Source: Paraburkholderia humisilvae (GTDB lineage Bacteria > Pseudomonadota > Gammaproteobacteria > Burkholderiales > Burkholderiaceae). From it: a DNA stretch of 64,000 nucleotides. Of this stretch, positions 8,242-18,845 are shown one piece after another (the first letter of the stretch is position 1; each line of letters begins with the position of its first letter). The stretch covers positions 310,001 to 374,000 of the forward strand of contig NZ_CADIKH010000001.1 in NCBI RefSeq assembly GCF_902859855.1, in the 5' to 3' direction. The translations under genes were made by a program, and so were the position numbers. The notes under the pieces were generated by a model. That model saw only the letters and a program-made list of their open reading frames with translations, was not told where the DNA came from and did not search any database.

Positions 8242-10167
8242 CTACCGCGCACCGCCGCCGCACACGCGGGCGTCGGCCCTATCAAGCGTGCGTTCACGGC
8301 TCGCCGGCCTTCCGGGCGTGGCCGCGCCCGGCAATTCGACCACGAGTTGCGCACCCGGTCCCGCGTTGTTGCCGGCCGAAATCGTCCCGCCGTGACTTTC
8401 GATAATCGTCTTGCAGATCGACAGTCCCATGCCCATGCCGTCCTGCTTGGTCGTGAAGAACGGCGAGAAGAGCTTCTCCTGATCGGCCGCCGCGATGCCA
8501 GTACCGGCATCGCGCACGATCACGCGCACGCCACCGTCCGCGTTCACCGACGAACTCACCGTCAGTACCCTGGGCACCGCGTCGACCCATTCCATCGACT
8601 GGCTACCGTTCGTGATCAGATTGATCAGTACCTGCTGAAGCTGCACCGGATGCACTACGACGCGCGGCAGATCCGGACAGAGCTCGAGCTTCAACACGAC
8701 GCGATTCCGCGCTAGTTGCGGCTTCGCGAGCAGCACCGCGTCCTGAACAATGCGGTTCACGTCGTCGAGGTGGCGCGCCGTCGTGTCTTTACGCGCAAGC
8801 GCGCGTAATTGACGAACCACGTCAGTCGCACGCTGGGCTTCCTTGATCATCCGCTCGACCGTGAGTCTCGCCTCGTCCACTTCCGGTTGCGCGCGAGCGA
8901 GCCAGCGCAAGCCGGCCGCGCCGTTCGCCGCGATCGCCGCAAGCGGCTGGCTCACCTCGTGCGCGATCGATGCGGCGAGCTCGCCCAGCGTCGCAACGCG
9001 CGTCGCGTGTGCGAGCTCGTCATGCGCCTGCTCCAGACGCCGTTCGGCCTGCTTCGCCTCGCTGATATCGATCACCGCGCCCGCATACTCGCTCTTGCTG
9101 CCTTTGTAATCGACCGGATGAGCCAGCAGACGGATATCTTTGACTCTACCGTCAGGCATCATCAGCCGATGGGTCGTATCGACCTCGCGATCACCCGCGT
9201 GAATCCGCTCGAATACGCGTGTCAGTTCGTCGATGTCGTCGGGATGCGTGCGCGCCAACACCGCACGCAAGTCGATCTTCGTATCGGCCTCGTATTCATA
9301 GAGCCGGTACATTTCATGGGACCAATACAGCGCTCCGGTGTGCGGATTGAGCGCAAAGCTGCCGGTATGGCTCAAGCGCTGCGCGTCGGTCAGGTACGCT
9401 TCGCTCAGGCGCAGCGCATCTTCGGCGCGCTTGCGATCTTCGATGTCCAGAATCGCGCCGTACCAGCGAACGACGCGGCCGGTCACATCGCGCAGCGGGT
9501 TCACGACCGACATGCACCAGCGATAGCCCCGCTGCTGGCTGCCGAGCCGGCATTCGCACGAACCCTCGAGACCGTTCTCGAGCAGATGCAGCCACACCTT
9601 CATCGCACGCTCGCGGTCGTCCGGATGCACCGCCTCTTTCCAGCCCCACCCTTGCGCCTCATCGAACGATACCCCGGTGAAACGCACCCAACGGTCGTTG
9701 ACGAAATCCAGGTAGCCGTCAGCCCGAGCACTCCAAACCATCACGGGCACCTGGCCCCATGGAAAGTGCGGCTCACGTTCGCAGGCACAACGGGCGGGCT
9801 CGCGCAGTTCGTGATCGGGGAGTCCGATCGCGGCGGCCGCAAAGCCTTCGCACGTGCCGTCATCCGCTCCATGCGCGCTGATGCTGAGCAGAAATCGCTG
9901 ATAACGGCCGCGCGCGTCGACGATGCGCACAGGCAGGCGCGGGTCCTGATTGCCGCCGTGCGCACCGGCACAGCACTGCTGTACCGTGCTCAGGTCGTCG
10001 GGATGCAGCAGACGTTGCCAGCCCAAGCCACGCAGTTCTTCCGGACAGCGGCCTGTATAACGCGTCCATGCCGCATTGAGCGACGTCGCGACACCGTCGG
10101 GTGTGCCGCTCCAGATGAGCGCGGGCGCCGCGTCGAGCAGTTTGATTGAATCCAGTTCTCGTGTCAT
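8242..10167 (-). CDS. Soluble sensor histidine kinase with three PAS domains
   Basis: 641 residues with no hydrophobic segment long enough to span a membrane. PAS domains lie at about 8-120, 132-245 and 258-372; each has the W...HPDD core typical of PAS/PAC folds. A coiled-coil-like linker precedes the HisKA domain, whose phosphorylated His is H403 in [13 protein letters not shown]. The HATPase_c domain at about 500-618 has N box ([12 protein letters not shown]), G1 (VRDAGTGIA), F (LFSPFFTTK) and G2 ([10 protein letters not shown]) motifs. This architecture resembles cytosolic, FixL-like or redox/ligand-sensing kinases. No response regulator is adjacent on either side, so it is an orphan. The input signal is unknown; no haem-binding FixL His pattern was seen. 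Confidence 0.88.
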   Translation of the reverse strand: MTRELDSIKLLDAAPALIWSGTPDGVATSLNAAWTRYTGRCPEELRGLGWQRLLHPDDLSTVQQCCAGAHGGNQDPRLPVRIVDARGRYQRFLLSISAHGADDGTCEGFAAAAIGLPDHELREPARCACEREPHFPWGQVPVMVWSARADGYLDFVNDRWVRFTGVSFDEAQGWGWKEAVHPDDRERAMKVWLHLLENGLEGSCECRLGSQQRGYRWCMSVVNPLRDVTGRVVRWYGAILDIEDRKRAEDALRLSEAYLTDAQRLSHTGSFALNPHTGALYWSHEMYRLYEYEADTKIDLRAVLARTHPDDIDELTRVFERIHAGDREVDTTHRLMMPDGRVKDIRLLAHPVDYKGSKSEYAGAVIDISEAKQAERRLEQAHDELAHATRVATLGELAASIAHEVSQPLAAIAANGAAGLRWLARAQPEVDEARLTVERMIKEAQRATDVVRQLRALARKDTTARHLDDVNRIVQDAVLLAKPQLARNRVVLKLELCPDLPRVVVHPVQLQQVLINLITNGSQSMEWVDAVPRVLTVSSSVNADGGVRVIVRDAGTGIAAADQEKLFSPFFTTKQDGMGMGLSICKTIIESHGGTISAGNNAGPGAQLVVELPGAATPGRPASRERTLDRADARVCGGGAR

Positions 10168-10943
10168 TGGCTGAAGCCACGATAGTCAGTAGAGCGCACC
10201 GGCATTGACGCGTCAAAGGTTGCGGACACCATGAACGGCACGATGGCCCGGGCATCGCGACACGCGAAGCGATTTATTCTCGCGGAACTCGACAACCCGT
10301 AAGAGACCTCATTGTTTGCGGACGCGCGTTTCGCTCAATGACAGCACCCATGATGGCGGCGCGCAGCGCGCGCGGTGCGCAGCAAATTCGCCCGACTTCG
10401 CGTGCGCATGCCGACCGGCATCGGGCAGCAGCGCAATCGGGCATCACGCGATATGACATGGGACGCCGGTGATCCGCCGCGAAGGTCTCGTTGCATCGCC
10501 TCGCTCGGACGGAATCACTGCGTCGGGGATGACTATACTGACCTATTGTTTCACCTTCACGCCCATGCGCCGAGTGCACCAGCACACGCAGCACGCACAA
10601 GCGCGGCGCTGCGCGGATGCGTGACGCTGCGTTCAAACACGAAGGGTGTCTTCGTCCCGTGCGGAACTCCATTGATTGCATCCCACAGATAAACGACAAC
10701 AAGATGACAGTCCGCATACAGACTAGCAATCATTGAAACCCGCTATTGCCGGCAGCAGTCGGTATGAGCCTGGATGAACAGGGATAAACGCATGGATAAG
10801 CGCGTGGGCACTGCACTGTAACAAATGCACGAACTCATGCGCATGGACGAACAAAAGCCCTCGCATGGAGGGCTTTCATTCAGACTACCGGCCGCTCATG
10901 CGCTATGCGCGAGCCGCCCGGACACAAGCGACGCAACGTTACG
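10168..10943. other. Intergenic region with no supported gene
   Basis: 776 bases between the divergently ending kinase start and the sodB stop. Open frames here are short, have no recognised domain and codon use unlike the neighbours. It must contain the kinase promoter near its left end. The right end holds the sodB terminator. No tRNA-like or repeat structure was recognised by eye. Confidence 0.5.
10852..10876 (-). terminator. Intrinsic terminator of sodB
   Basis: Read on the minus strand it is AAAGCCCTCC, a four-base loop ATGC, then GAGGGCTTTTGT. This is a GC-rich stem followed by a T run, 68 bases past the sodB stop. Confidence 0.8.
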
Positions 10944-11522
10944 TCACGCGAAGTTCTTCGCAGCAAAGTCCCAGTTCACGATGTTCCAGAACGCTTCGAC
11001 GAATTTCGGACGCGCATTGCGATAGTCGATGTAATACGCGTGCTCCCAAACGTCGATCGTGAGCAGAGGCTTCGCGTCCGTCGTGAGCGGCGTCGCGGCA
11101 TTGCTGGTCGACACGAGGTCGAGCGAGCCATCCGCCTTCTTCACGAGCCATGCCCAGCCGGAACCGAACGTGCCGACGGCCGTCTTCGTGAACTCTTCCT
11201 TGAACTTGTCGAAGGAACCCCACTTTTTGTTGATCGCTTCGCCAAGCGCGCCGCTCGGTGCGCCGCCGCCTTGCGGCTTCAGGCTGTTCCAGAAAAACGT
11301 GTGATTCCAGATTTGCGCGGCATTGTTGAACACACCACCCGACGCTTTCTTGACGATTTCTTCAAGCGACAGATTTTCGTATTCCGTGCCCTTGATCAGA
11401 TTATTCAGGTTAGTCACATAGGTCTGGTGATGCTTGCCGTAGTGAAACTCAAGCGTCTCTTCGGACATGTGCGGCGCGAGTGCGTTTTTCGCATACGGCA
11501 GAGGCGGGAGCTGATGTTCCAT
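10944..11522 (-). CDS. sodB: Superoxide dismutase [Fe]
   Basis: Cytoplasmic enzyme that dismutates superoxide to oxygen and hydrogen peroxide. 192 residues, the standard length. Metal ligands are His27 (EFHYGKHH), the His of IWNHTFFW (about 74), and Asp and His of [11 protein letters not shown] (about 157 and 161). The residues following the second His (NHTFFWNSL) and the Gln/Gly-rich region [17 protein letters not shown] block fit Fe-dependent rather than Mn-dependent enzymes. The start at 11522 has GAAGGAAAG upstream. A promoter is visible 60-90 bases upstream and a strong terminator follows, so it is a single-gene transcription unit. It is conserved next to xseA in this lineage. Confidence 0.97.
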   Translation of the reverse strand: MEHQLPPLPYAKNALAPHMSEETLEFHYGKHHQTYVTNLNNLIKGTEYENLSLEEIVKKASGGVFNNAAQIWNHTFFWNSLKPQGGGAPSGALGEAINKKWGSFDKFKEEFTKTAVGTFGSGWAWLVKKADGSLDLVSTSNAATPLTTDAKPLLTIDVWEHAYYIDYRNARPKFVEAFWNIVNWDFAAKNFA

Positions 11523-11935
11523 GGTGCTTTCCTTCTATCTGTTTATGGGGAAGTCTGCGGACAACGCTTGTAGAGCATTGGATTGTAGGCGACTTGGGAT
11601 AACCCCGCAAACCAACGGTCTTTTGAGCAATTGGATGCGAATTGCGGGATTTTCGCCGGGCGCGCGAAGCGTGACCGCAGGTCTTCACGTCGCGCGATGC
11701 CGCATTCCGATCACACACAAGGCGTGCTGTCAGGCGTTGCATCAGAAACAGTATCAAGCGGCGTACCTGGGCCGGGGTCGCGCCGCTTATCTGGCGCTTA
11801 TCCGCTCCGTTATTCGCGTTCGCGTGAGCGCCACCGCGAGCGTTCGGGTCGTACGGTCGACCCATCTTTGAAGCAGCGTAATGAATGCACGCGCGTTCTG
11901 CGCGTGCGCGGCGATCCGGCAAATCTGCCGGCGGT
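11523..11935. other. Intergenic region upstream of sodB
   Basis: 413 bases between the sodB start and the xseA stop, both genes on the minus strand. It contains the sodB promoter at 11582-11610. No gene is supported in the remaining part; open frames lack domains and good start signals. Confidence 0.5.
11582..11610 (-). promoter_or_regulatory. Predicted sigma70 promoter of sodB
   Basis: On the minus strand TTGCGG (11610-11605), a 17-base spacer and TACAAT (11587-11582) precede the sodB start by about 60 bases. Spacing is optimal and both hexamers are close to consensus. Confidence 0.6.
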
Positions 11936-13315
11936 TCAGAAGCCGTCAGTCAGCCGCGGCTGCACATCGGCCAGCGCGATGTCCGCCGAACCCTCCGCCA
12001 GATGCACGGTCAGCCGGCGCCCAGGCTTCAACGCAGTCGGCGCGCGCAGTGCGCGGCCGCTTTGCGCATCGAGCAGCGCCGCATAGCCGCGCTCGAACGT
12101 GCGCTGCGGACTCAGCACTTCGAGCCGCGCGGCGAGCGCCGCAACATGCGCGGCATCACGTTCGTACCGCCGGACGAACGCGCCGCGCAGGCGCTCGTCG
12201 AGCCGGCTCACCGCACTGCGATGCACGGCGACGTCGGGGCGCCAGCGCTGCCAGCGCATGCGCAACAATGCGAAGCGTGCGCGCGCATCGCGAACCGGCC
12301 GCGCACCCGCCGACGCAAGCCGCACGCTCAACTGCTGCAAATGCGTGCGTTGGCGCGCGAGCCGCTCTGCCGGCGAGACGAGCCGGCGCGCCAGCCAGTC
12401 GAGCTGCTGCGCTCGCCGCTCCATCATCCGACCGAAGCCGCGCGCCAGCGTCGCATGCCGGTGATCGAGCTCGCGCAGCAGCAGCACGCGCTGCGGGCTC
12501 ACGAGTTCCGCGGCGCCGGTCGGCGTCGGCGCGCGCACGTCGGCCGCGAAATCGGCAATCGTGAAATCGGTTTCGTGGCCGACGCCGCTCACCACCGGCA
12601 CGTCGCTTGCGGCAATCGCACGCGCGAGCACCTCTTCATTGAATGCCCACAGGTCTTCAATCGAGCCGCCGCCGCGGCACACAATCAATACGTCGACTTC
12701 ACGCCGCTGATTCACCGTTTCGACCATCGCCGCGAGCCTCGCGCCCGCGCCCATGCCTTGCACCGGCGCCGGATAGACGATCACCGGAATGTGCGGCGCG
12801 CGGCGCGCGAGGGTAGTCAACACATCGCGCAGCGCGGCCGCCTGCAGCGATGTGACGATACCGATCGCACGCGGATGCGCGGGCAGCGTCCGCTTGCGTT
12901 CAGCAGCGAAAAGGCCCTCGGCTTCAAGCTGTGCCTTCAGCTTCAGAAAGGCTTCGTACAGGCGCCCCTGGCCGGTGCGGCGCAGCGCTTCGACGTTCAG
13001 CTGCAGTTCACCGCGTGGCTCGTACATCGTGACGAGCGCGCGCACTTCGATGCGATCGCCTTCGCGCGGCGTGAATTCCGCGTATTGCGCGCGACCGCGA
13101 AACATCACGCAACGCATCTGCGCCTGCGCATCCTTGATCGAGAAGTACCAGTGGCCGCTCGCGGCACGCGTGAAGTTCGACACTTCACCGGACACCCACA
13201 CAAGCGGAAACGAGCGCTCGAGCATCGTGCCGATCGCGCGGTTCAGCGCCGACACGGGTATCACGGCATCGCTGCCGCTCGGGACGGACGAAGCAAAAGG
13301 ACGTTCTGGATTCAT
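11936..13315 (-). CDS. xseA: Exodeoxyribonuclease VII large subunit
   Basis: Large subunit of the single-strand-specific exonuclease ExoVII, which degrades ssDNA to oligonucleotides with the small subunit XseB. 459 residues, typical length. An N-terminal OB-fold lies at about 18-120 ([20 protein letters not shown]). The catalytic core follows with [24 protein letters not shown] motif near residues 245-265 and the upstream [17 protein letters not shown] long coiled-coil, Arg-rich segment spans about 290-410, and a short C-terminal domain follows ([17 protein letters not shown]). xseB is not in the window. The gene is upstream of and co-directional with sodB but separated by 413 bases that contain a sodB promoter. 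Confidence 0.96.
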   Translation of the reverse strand: MNPERPFASSVPSGSDAVIPVSALNRAIGTMLERSFPLVWVSGEVSNFTRAASGHWYFSIKDAQAQMRCVMFRGRAQYAEFTPREGDRIEVRALVTMYEPRGELQLNVEALRRTGQGRLYEAFLKLKAQLEAEGLFAAERKRTLPAHPRAIGIVTSLQAAALRDVLTTLARRAPHIPVIVYPAPVQGMGAGARLAAMVETVNQRREVDVLIVCRGGGSIEDLWAFNEEVLARAIAASDVPVVSGVGHETDFTIADFAADVRAPTPTGAAELVSPQRVLLLRELDHRHATLARGFGRMMERRAQQLDWLARRLVSPAERLARQRTHLQQLSVRLASAGARPVRDARARFALLRMRWQRWRPDVAVHRSAVSRLDERLRGAFVRRYERDAAHVAALAARLEVLSPQRTFERGYAALLDAQSGRALRAPTALKPGRRLTVHLAEGSADIALADVQPRLTDGF

Positions 13316-13411
13316 GCGGCGATCGGACCAACGGGTCGAAATGAATGGCCGGACAGACGATAGACCGACAGGCGGGCCGCGTCCACTGTTCCGGGGTGCG
13401 GGTTAGTCACG

Positions 13412-13441
13412 TTGTTAAAAGTGTCCACATGTCGGGATACT
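13412..13441 (+). promoter_or_regulatory. Candidate promoter directed towards lpxK
   Basis: TTGTTA at 13412-13417, an 18-base spacer and GATACT at 13436-13441. The predicted transcript would begin inside the inverted-repeat block at 13445-13479, nearly 390 bases before lpxK. Confidence 0.4.
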
Positions 13442-13444
13442 AAA

Positions 13445-13479
13445 CATGAGGGGTCGAAAACGCCCCTGAAAGCCTCATG
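13445..13479. repeat. Nested, mutually exclusive inverted repeats
   Basis: CATGAGG at 13445-13451 pairs perfectly with CCTCATG at 13473-13479. AGGGG at 13449-13453 pairs with CCCCT at 13463-13467. The two stems share bases 13449-13451, so both cannot form at once. A T-rich tract follows within 20 bases. Function is unknown; an attenuator-like switch or a protein site is possible. Confidence 0.5.
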
Positions 13480-13585
13480 AATTCAATTTATGTGTTTGAT
13501 TTTTATGATTTTTTTATCTCTTAAATGTATACCTATAGCGACGGGAGGCTTAGGCGGCGGTGCTGACGGATGCATGCGAGGCAGG

Positions 13586-13606
13586 TTCTCCACAAAGTTA
13601 TCCACA
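13586..13606 (+). promoter_or_regulatory. Two adjacent DnaA-box-like sites
   Basis: TTATCCACA at 13598-13606 is a perfect match to the standard DnaA box. TTCTCCACA at 13586-13594 differs at one base, lies in the same orientation and is three bases away. They sit about 70 bases to the right of an AT-rich tract. Function is not established; they may be chance or a DnaA regulatory site. Confidence 0.4.
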
Positions 13607-13744
13607 AGCTCGGTGCGCAACGCGCGGGGCGCGAAACGCCGTCTGGCCTGCTCGATGCTATCGTTCGCGACTTGCCGCGAGGCGGCTCCGCGCGCTAGAG
13701 TGCCGGGTCCCGGCGACAGCCAGCCGCCCCAGAGAACCTTGTCG

Positions 13745-13831
13745 ATGTCCACTCCGTACATCGTGTCACGCGCACCGAGCCTGCCGCCCGTCGGCGCAGC
13801 GCGCTTGTGCCGCCCGGCTGCGCATCCATGA
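13745..13831 (+). CDS. Possible 28-codon upstream frame coupled to lpxK
   Basis: A short frame from ATG 13745 encodes 28 residues (starting [11 protein letters not shown]) and its TGA overlaps the lpxK start in an ATGA arrangement. The overlap would permit translational coupling. There is no convincing Shine-Dalgarno and no known family, so it may be chance. Confidence 0.2.
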   Translation: MSTPYIVSRAPSLPPVGAARLCRPAAHP

Positions 13832-14844
13832 ACGAACTGCGCGCCCGTGTCGAAGCGTACGTCACGCGCGCATGGCAGCGGCGCGGCTTGTTCGCGTGGG
13901 CGCTGTCGCCGCTCGCATGCGTGTTCGGCGCGATCGCGGCGGCGCGCCGCGGCGCCTACGCGGCGGGTTGGCTCGAGCGAATCAGGGTCGGCGTGCCCGT
14001 CGTGGTGGTCGGCAACGTGACGGTCGGCGGCACAGGCAAAACACCGACCGTTATCGCGCTCGTCGAAGCGTTGCGCGCGGCCGGTTTCGCGCCGGGCGTG
14101 GTGTCGCGCGGCTACGGCGCGCACGTGCGCACGCCGACGCCCGTCACCGCCGCTTCGTCGGCCGCGCATGCTGGCGATGAGCCACTGCTGATCGCGCGCC
14201 GCGCCAGCGTGCCGGTGTGGGTCTGTCCGGACCGCGTCGCCGCCGCGCGCGCACTGTGTGCCGCGCATCGCGACGTCGACGTGATCGTCAGCGACGACGG
14301 CCTGCAGCACTATCGCCTCGTGCGCGACGTCGAACTCGTCGTGTTCGATCACCGGCTCGGCGGCAACGGCTTCCTGCTTCCCGCGGGGCCGCTGCGCGAA
14401 CCGCTGTCGCGCCGCCGCGATGCGACCCTCGTCAATAGCCCGTACGAACGCACGCTGCCGCCATGGCCGAACACCTACGCGCTGCAACTGACGCCGGGCG
14501 ACGCATGGCACCTCGACAATCCGCAGCTACGCCGGCCGCTTGCGCAATTCACCGGTGTCAAGGTGCTGGCGGCCGCGGGCATCGGCGCACCCGAGCGCTT
14601 CTTCGCGACCCTGCGCGCCGCCGGCATCGCGCCCGATACGCGAGCGCTGCCCGACCACTATGCGTTCACCGCCAATCCGTTCGCGGATGCGCAAGCCGAC
14701 GCGATCCTGATCACCGAAAAGGATGCGGTAAAATTAGGGACTTGGCGTGATGCGCGAATCTGGGTCGTTCCGGTCGAGGCCGCGCTTGATCATCGCCTCA
14801 TTGAATCCGTTGTGGAGAAACTCCGTGGACGCCCGTCTGCTTGA
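13828..14844 (+). CDS. lpxK: Tetraacyldisaccharide 4'-kinase
   Basis: Lipid A biosynthesis kinase that phosphorylates the 4' position of the tetraacyldisaccharide-1-phosphate precursor at the inner face of the inner membrane. 338 residues. An N-terminal hydrophobic helix ([16 protein letters not shown], about 22-40) anchors the protein. The P-loop is in [14 protein letters not shown] (about 55-68), followed by VVSRGYG and the Walker-B-like [12 protein letters not shown] 13828 is preferred over the open frame start at 13807 because it yields the family N-terminus. The 3' end overlaps the trm112 start by 20 bases, making an operon with trm112 and kdsB, so lipid A and KDO supply are made together. 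Confidence 0.95.
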   Translation: MNELRARVEAYVTRAWQRRGLFAWALSPLACVFGAIAAARRGAYAAGWLERIRVGVPVVVVGNVTVGGTGKTPTVIALVEALRAAGFAPGVVSRGYGAHVRTPTPVTAASSAAHAGDEPLLIARRASVPVWVCPDRVAAARALCAAHRDVDVIVSDDGLQHYRLVRDVELVVFDHRLGGNGFLLPAGPLREPLSRRRDATLVNSPYERTLPPWPNTYALQLTPGDAWHLDNPQLRRPLAQFTGVKVLAAAGIGAPERFFATLRAAGIAPDTRALPDHYAFTANPFADAQADAILITEKDAVKLGTWRDARIWVVPVEAALDHRLIESVVEKLRGRPSA

Positions 14845-15028
14845 AATCCTCGTTTGCCCGATCTGCAAGGGCCCGCTCAGCTACGATCGTTCCGCACAGG
14901 AGCTCATCTGCAACGCAGACAAGCTCGCCTATCCGATTCGCGACGGCATCCCGGTGATGCTCGTCGATGAAGCGCGGCAGACCGTCGAAGGCACACCGGT
15001 CGATCTGAACCCGGGGTCGGTTGCGTGA
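14825..15028 (+). CDS. Trm112-like small zinc-ribbon protein (YcaR type)
   Basis: 67 residues from GTG 14825, with GGAG about nine bases upstream. The Trm112 fold is shown by [20 protein letters not shown] and the closing block [17 protein letters not shown]. One CPxC pair is visible (CPIC) and a later Cys (ICNADK), a reduced zinc ribbon as in bacterial YcaR. In bacteria the gene almost always sits between lpxK and kdsB, but its job is not established; eukaryotic Trm112 activates methyltransferases. It overlaps lpxK by 20 bases upstream and kdsB by four bases downstream (GTGA), indicating translational coupling. Confidence 0.92.
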   Translation: MDARLLEILVCPICKGPLSYDRSAQELICNADKLAYPIRDGIPVMLVDEARQTVEGTPVDLNPGSVA

Positions 15029-15843
15029 ACGGCTCCGCTGTCCCCGCCCCGCCCTTTATCGCCGTCGTCCCGGCCCGTCTCGCCTCCACCCGCTTACCCA
15101 ACAAGCCGCTTGCCGACCTCGGCGGCAAGCCGATGGTCATCCGTGTTGCCGAACGCGCGCGCGAGTCGGGCGCGCGGCAGGTGCTGATCGCGACCGACGC
15201 GCAAGCGGTGCTCGACGTCGCGCGCGCACACGGCATCGACGCAATGCTCACGCGCGCCGATCATCCGTCGGGCACGGACCGGCTTGCCGAAGTCGCAGTG
15301 CAGCATGGCTGGAGCGACGACACGATCGTCGTCAACGTGCAGGGCGACGAACCGCTAATCGATCCGGCGCTGGTGCGCGGCGTAGCGTCGCACCTCGCGG
15401 CGAACGACGGATGCGCGATCGCGACGGCCGCGCATCCGATCACGAATCCCACGGAAGTGTTCAATCCGAACGTCGTCAAGGTCGTGCTCGACGCGCGCGG
15501 CATCGCGATGTATTTCTCGCGCGCACCGATTCCATGGGCCCGTGACGCATGGCAGCCGCAGTCGCCCGCCGGGCTGCCCAATCTCGGCGCGCTGCCCGCG
15601 CCACCGGCGAGCGCAACCGTCTACCGGCATATCGGTCTCTATGCGTACCGTGCGAAGTTTCTGCGTACGTATCCGTCCCTGACCCTGTCGCCGATCGAGC
15701 AGACCGAAGCCCTCGAGCAGTTGCGCGCGATGTGGCATGGTGAGCGGATCGCCGTGCTCGTGACGCCGGACACCCCGCCGCCGGGCGTCGACACGCCTGC
15801 CGATCTGGCGCGCGTGCAGGCTTTTTTCGGGTCGTCCGTGTAA
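15025..15843 (+). CDS. kdsB: 3-deoxy-manno-octulosonate cytidylyltransferase
   Basis: Activates KDO as CMP-KDO for transfer to lipid A. 272 residues from a GTG start that overlaps the trm112 stop by four bases. The N-terminal nucleotide-binding signature is [24 protein letters not shown] (quoted in part), followed by [12 protein letters not shown] and [14 protein letters not shown], the metal- and sugar-binding motifs. The late [10 protein letters not shown] and [14 protein letters not shown] blocks are also family-specific. An insertion of about ten Ala/Pro-rich residues near 195 ([13 protein letters not shown]) is a lineage-specific loop. Third gene of the lpxK operon; a CATAAT element lies 11 bases after its stop and may be part of the adk promoter. 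Confidence 0.96.
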   Translation: MNGSAVPAPPFIAVVPARLASTRLPNKPLADLGGKPMVIRVAERARESGARQVLIATDAQAVLDVARAHGIDAMLTRADHPSGTDRLAEVAVQHGWSDDTIVVNVQGDEPLIDPALVRGVASHLAANDGCAIATAAHPITNPTEVFNPNVVKVVLDARGIAMYFSRAPIPWARDAWQPQSPAGLPNLGALPAPPASATVYRHIGLYAYRAKFLRTYPSLTLSPIEQTEALEQLRAMWHGERIAVLVTPDTPPPGVDTPADLARVQAFFGSSV

Positions 15844-15962
15844 AAACCCATGGCATAATCGGGCGGGTAGCGAGCCATCCGGCAACGTCGTTCGCCATGT
15901 ATCGCCCCGCTTGTCCCCTCGTTGTGCAGTCAACCTTGCATGTTGCAGCGCTGTCGCGATAG

Positions 15963-16766
<804 letters not shown>

Positions 16767-17072
16767 AGTCAGCGCGACCGCGCGCAGTGTCCTCCCGCGG
16801 TTTCCGCTTGCCGTTCCTGCGCGGAATCGCGCACCACCCCGCCTGGTCAAACCGGCATCGCAAAAGCCGCCCCTCAGTGGGCGGTTTTTATTCAGCTCTG
16901 CTGCAACAGGTCGCGATTGATTTAATCAGCGATCCAAATCATCTTCACGCCGTTCCTGTCGCAACACCGGGCGTCTCCTATCCGCCTTCTGCGCGCTAAC
17001 CGCACCCGCTACAATCGTTGTTCGACACGAACCCGCCAGACCGGCCGCGTTAACCCGGCCCAAGGAGAACTC
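16767..17072. other. Intergenic region between adk and the SDR gene
   Basis: 306 bases holding the adk terminator at 16862-16889 and, in its right half, the presumed promoter of the short-chain dehydrogenase gene. No gene is supported. Confidence 0.5.
16862..16889 (+). terminator. Intrinsic terminator after adk
   Basis: AAAAGCCGCCC, a loop CTCAGT, then GGGCGGTTTTT: a stem of CCGCCC/GGGCGG extended by G-T and A-T pairs, ending in a T run, about 100 bases after the adk stop. Confidence 0.8.
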
Positions 17073-17831
17073 ATGGATATCCGCGATAACGCATTTCTGA
17101 TCACCGGTGGCGCATCGGGCCTCGGCGCGGCCACTGCCCGCCTCTTCGCCGAACACGGCGGCAAGGTCGTGCTCGCCGATCTGAACGAAGCGGTCGGCGT
17201 CAAGCTGGCCAACGAGCTCCATGGCATGTTCATCAAATGCGACGTCACGCGTGAAGACGACGCGACTCAAGCTGTCGACGCTGCGGCAAAGCTCGGCCCG
17301 CTGCGTGGACTCATCAATTGCGCCGGTGTCGCGCCCGCGATGAAAACGGTCGGCAAGGACGGCCCGCACTCGCTCGACGCGTTTTCGAAAACCATCGCGA
17401 TCAACCTGATCGGCACGTTCAATATGATCCGGCTCGCCGCCGCCGCAATGGCGAAGCTTGAGCCGAATGCGGGCGGCGAGCGGGGCGTGATCGTCAATAC
17501 CGCGTCGGTGGCGGCGTTCGACGGACAAATCGGCCAGGCCGCGTATGCGGCATCGAAGGCCGGGGTCGTCGGCATGACGCTGCCGGTCGCGCGCGATCTG
17601 TCGCGCAATGGCATTCGCGTGATGACCATCGCGCCCGGTATCTTCGAAACGCCGATGCTGCTCGGCATGCCACAGGAGGTGCAGGACTCGCTCGGCGCGA
17701 TGGTGCCGTTCCCGTCGCGTCTGGGCAAGCCGGTCGAGTACGCGCTGCTCGCGAAACAGATTTTCGACAATCCGATGCTGAACGGCGAAGTAATCCGCCT
17801 CGACGGTGCGATCCGCATGCAACCGAAGTGA
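17073..17831 (+). CDS. Short-chain dehydrogenase, 3-hydroxyacyl-CoA dehydrogenase type 2-like
   Basis: 252-residue Rossmann-fold SDR. The NAD-binding glycine motif is [10 protein letters not shown] (about 11-20), Asp of LADLN marks NAD preference, NCAGVAPA is the classical NAG-type motif, and the catalytic Tyr and Lys are in [12 protein letters not shown] with Ser in [11 protein letters not shown]. The inserted segment [18 protein letters not shown] and the end [15 protein letters not shown] resemble the HSD17B10/type II 3-hydroxyacyl-CoA dehydrogenase group. That group oxidises 3-hydroxyacyl-CoA in branched-chain or fatty-acid breakdown. AAGGAGAA lies six bases before the ATG. It is not in an obvious fatty-acid operon, so the substrate remains inferred. 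Confidence 0.88.
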   Translation: MDIRDNAFLITGGASGLGAATARLFAEHGGKVVLADLNEAVGVKLANELHGMFIKCDVTREDDATQAVDAAAKLGPLRGLINCAGVAPAMKTVGKDGPHSLDAFSKTIAINLIGTFNMIRLAAAAMAKLEPNAGGERGVIVNTASVAAFDGQIGQAAYAASKAGVVGMTLPVARDLSRNGIRVMTIAPGIFETPMLLGMPQEVQDSLGAMVPFPSRLGKPVEYALLAKQIFDNPMLNGEVIRLDGAIRMQPK

Positions 17832-17997
17832 CCGCTTGATGCGGCCTGATGCTGGATAAAAAGCTTGCGGCTGGCGAAGCCTGTCGCTTCGTCAGCGACA
17901 GGCCGCATCGATCGCGTGTTTTGGTGTTGTAGTGTTTTTGACGCTTTCGTGTGACGGAAAGCGCATCGCGGCGCGAAGCTCCGCGCCGCTGGGCCGG

Positions 17998-18840
17998 TCA
18001 ATCGCGGTCGTTATGCTGCGTGCGCTGGCGAATCTCGAGCAGTTGCGATTCGACCACAGTCGCGTCGTCCGCGTCAGGGCGGTCGCCCAGATAGCGCTCG
18101 AGGTCTTCGAGCGCGGGCCGCAGATAATCGAGCCGCGCATAGGCAAAACCACGGTCGCGCACTTCCTCGATACTCTCCGGCAGCAGAATCACCAGGCGCT
18201 GCTGCACCGCGAGCAATCGCTGCCAGCGTTCGGTTTGCAGATAGGTTGCCTTCAGGTTGCGCAGCATTCGCGCGATGATCTCGCGCCGCGTCGCCGGCTG
18301 CAGCAACATCCGCAGCGCGCGGCCGACCGAATCGCCCGCCTTCGCGACATACGGCTCAAGCATATCGACCATCTCGGATTCGGACAGCGAGTGGCCGCTC
18401 GTCGGATCGAGCATCACATCGCCTTCCGGCGTCGTCACACGCAACAGGAAATGTCCTGGAAACGATACCCCGCGCACCGGAATACCGACCTGACTCGCAA
18501 TTTCGAGGTACAGCACCGCAAGCGAAATCGGTATGCCGCGCCGCCGCTTGAGCACGACATTCAGATGGCTGTTGTCCGGATCGTAGTAGTCGTTGACGTT
18601 GGCCGCAAACCCGAGTTCGCGAAAGAAGTACCGGTTCAGGATGCCGACCTTCTGTTTGACATCCGCGTCGTCGGGCATGCGCCGCTGCAGCCGCACGACC
18701 AGTTCGTCGATCTCCGCAAGCGTGCCCTGCAGATCGAGATCGGGGTAGGCGTCCTGCGCGAGCGAAAGCGCCGCTTCCGTCAGCGGAAGGCTTTCGTCCT
18801 CGGCGACAAGCGTGCTGAAATAGTCGAGAACTCGCGTCAT
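17998..18840 (-). CDS. SirB1-family transglutaminase-like/TPR protein
   Basis: 280 residues from ATG 18840 (MTRVLDYFSTLV); the longer open frame reaching 19197 runs inside murJ and is rejected. The N-terminal half has the SirB1/transglutaminase-like fold: NRYFFRELGFAANVNDYYDP, RRRGIPISLAVLYLEIA, GVSFPGHFLLR and DVMLDPTSGHSL. The C-terminal part (about 180-270) has TPR-like helices (NLKATYLQTERWQRLLAVQQ). The usual catalytic Cys of transglutaminases is absent near ISLAVLYLEI, as in other SirB1 proteins, so an enzyme activity is doubtful. It starts five bases after the murJ stop and is surely cotranscribed with it. Function unknown. Confidence 0.88.
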   Translation of the reverse strand: MTRVLDYFSTLVAEDESLPLTEAALSLAQDAYPDLDLQGTLAEIDELVVRLQRRMPDDADVKQKVGILNRYFFRELGFAANVNDYYDPDNSHLNVVLKRRRGIPISLAVLYLEIASQVGIPVRGVSFPGHFLLRVTTPEGDVMLDPTSGHSLSESEMVDMLEPYVAKAGDSVGRALRMLLQPATRREIIARMLRNLKATYLQTERWQRLLAVQQRLVILLPESIEEVRDRGFAYARLDYLRPALEDLERYLGDRPDADDATVVESQLLEIRQRTQHNDRD

Positions 18841-18845
18841 CGTGA

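Larger units (their letters stand above)
13316..13827. other. AT-rich spacer before lpxK, without recognised genes
   Basis: 512 bases between the divergent xseA and lpxK genes. It contains a candidate promoter, overlapping inverted repeats, a markedly AT-rich tract at about 13480-13525, two adjacent DnaA-box-like sites and a tiny frame overlapping lpxK. In related Burkholderia an ExbB/ExbD-type gene pair commonly lies between xseA and lpxK; no such coding sequence is visible here. Confidence 0.55.

Noticed and set aside
10168..10943. A gene or tRNA in the sodB-kinase gap
   Set aside because: No cloverleaf-like sequence, no domain and no convincing start signals were found by eye.
11885..13363. 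Long open frame on the plus strand opposite xseA (492 codons)
   Set aside because: It is antisense to a confidently identified gene, Arg/Ala/His-rich, and has no domain; long frames of this kind are common opposite GC-rich genes.
13586..13606. Replication origin
   Set aside because: Two DnaA-box-like sites and an AT-rich tract are not enough; no dnaA, dnaN, gyrB, rpmH or parAB genes and no cluster of boxes is present.
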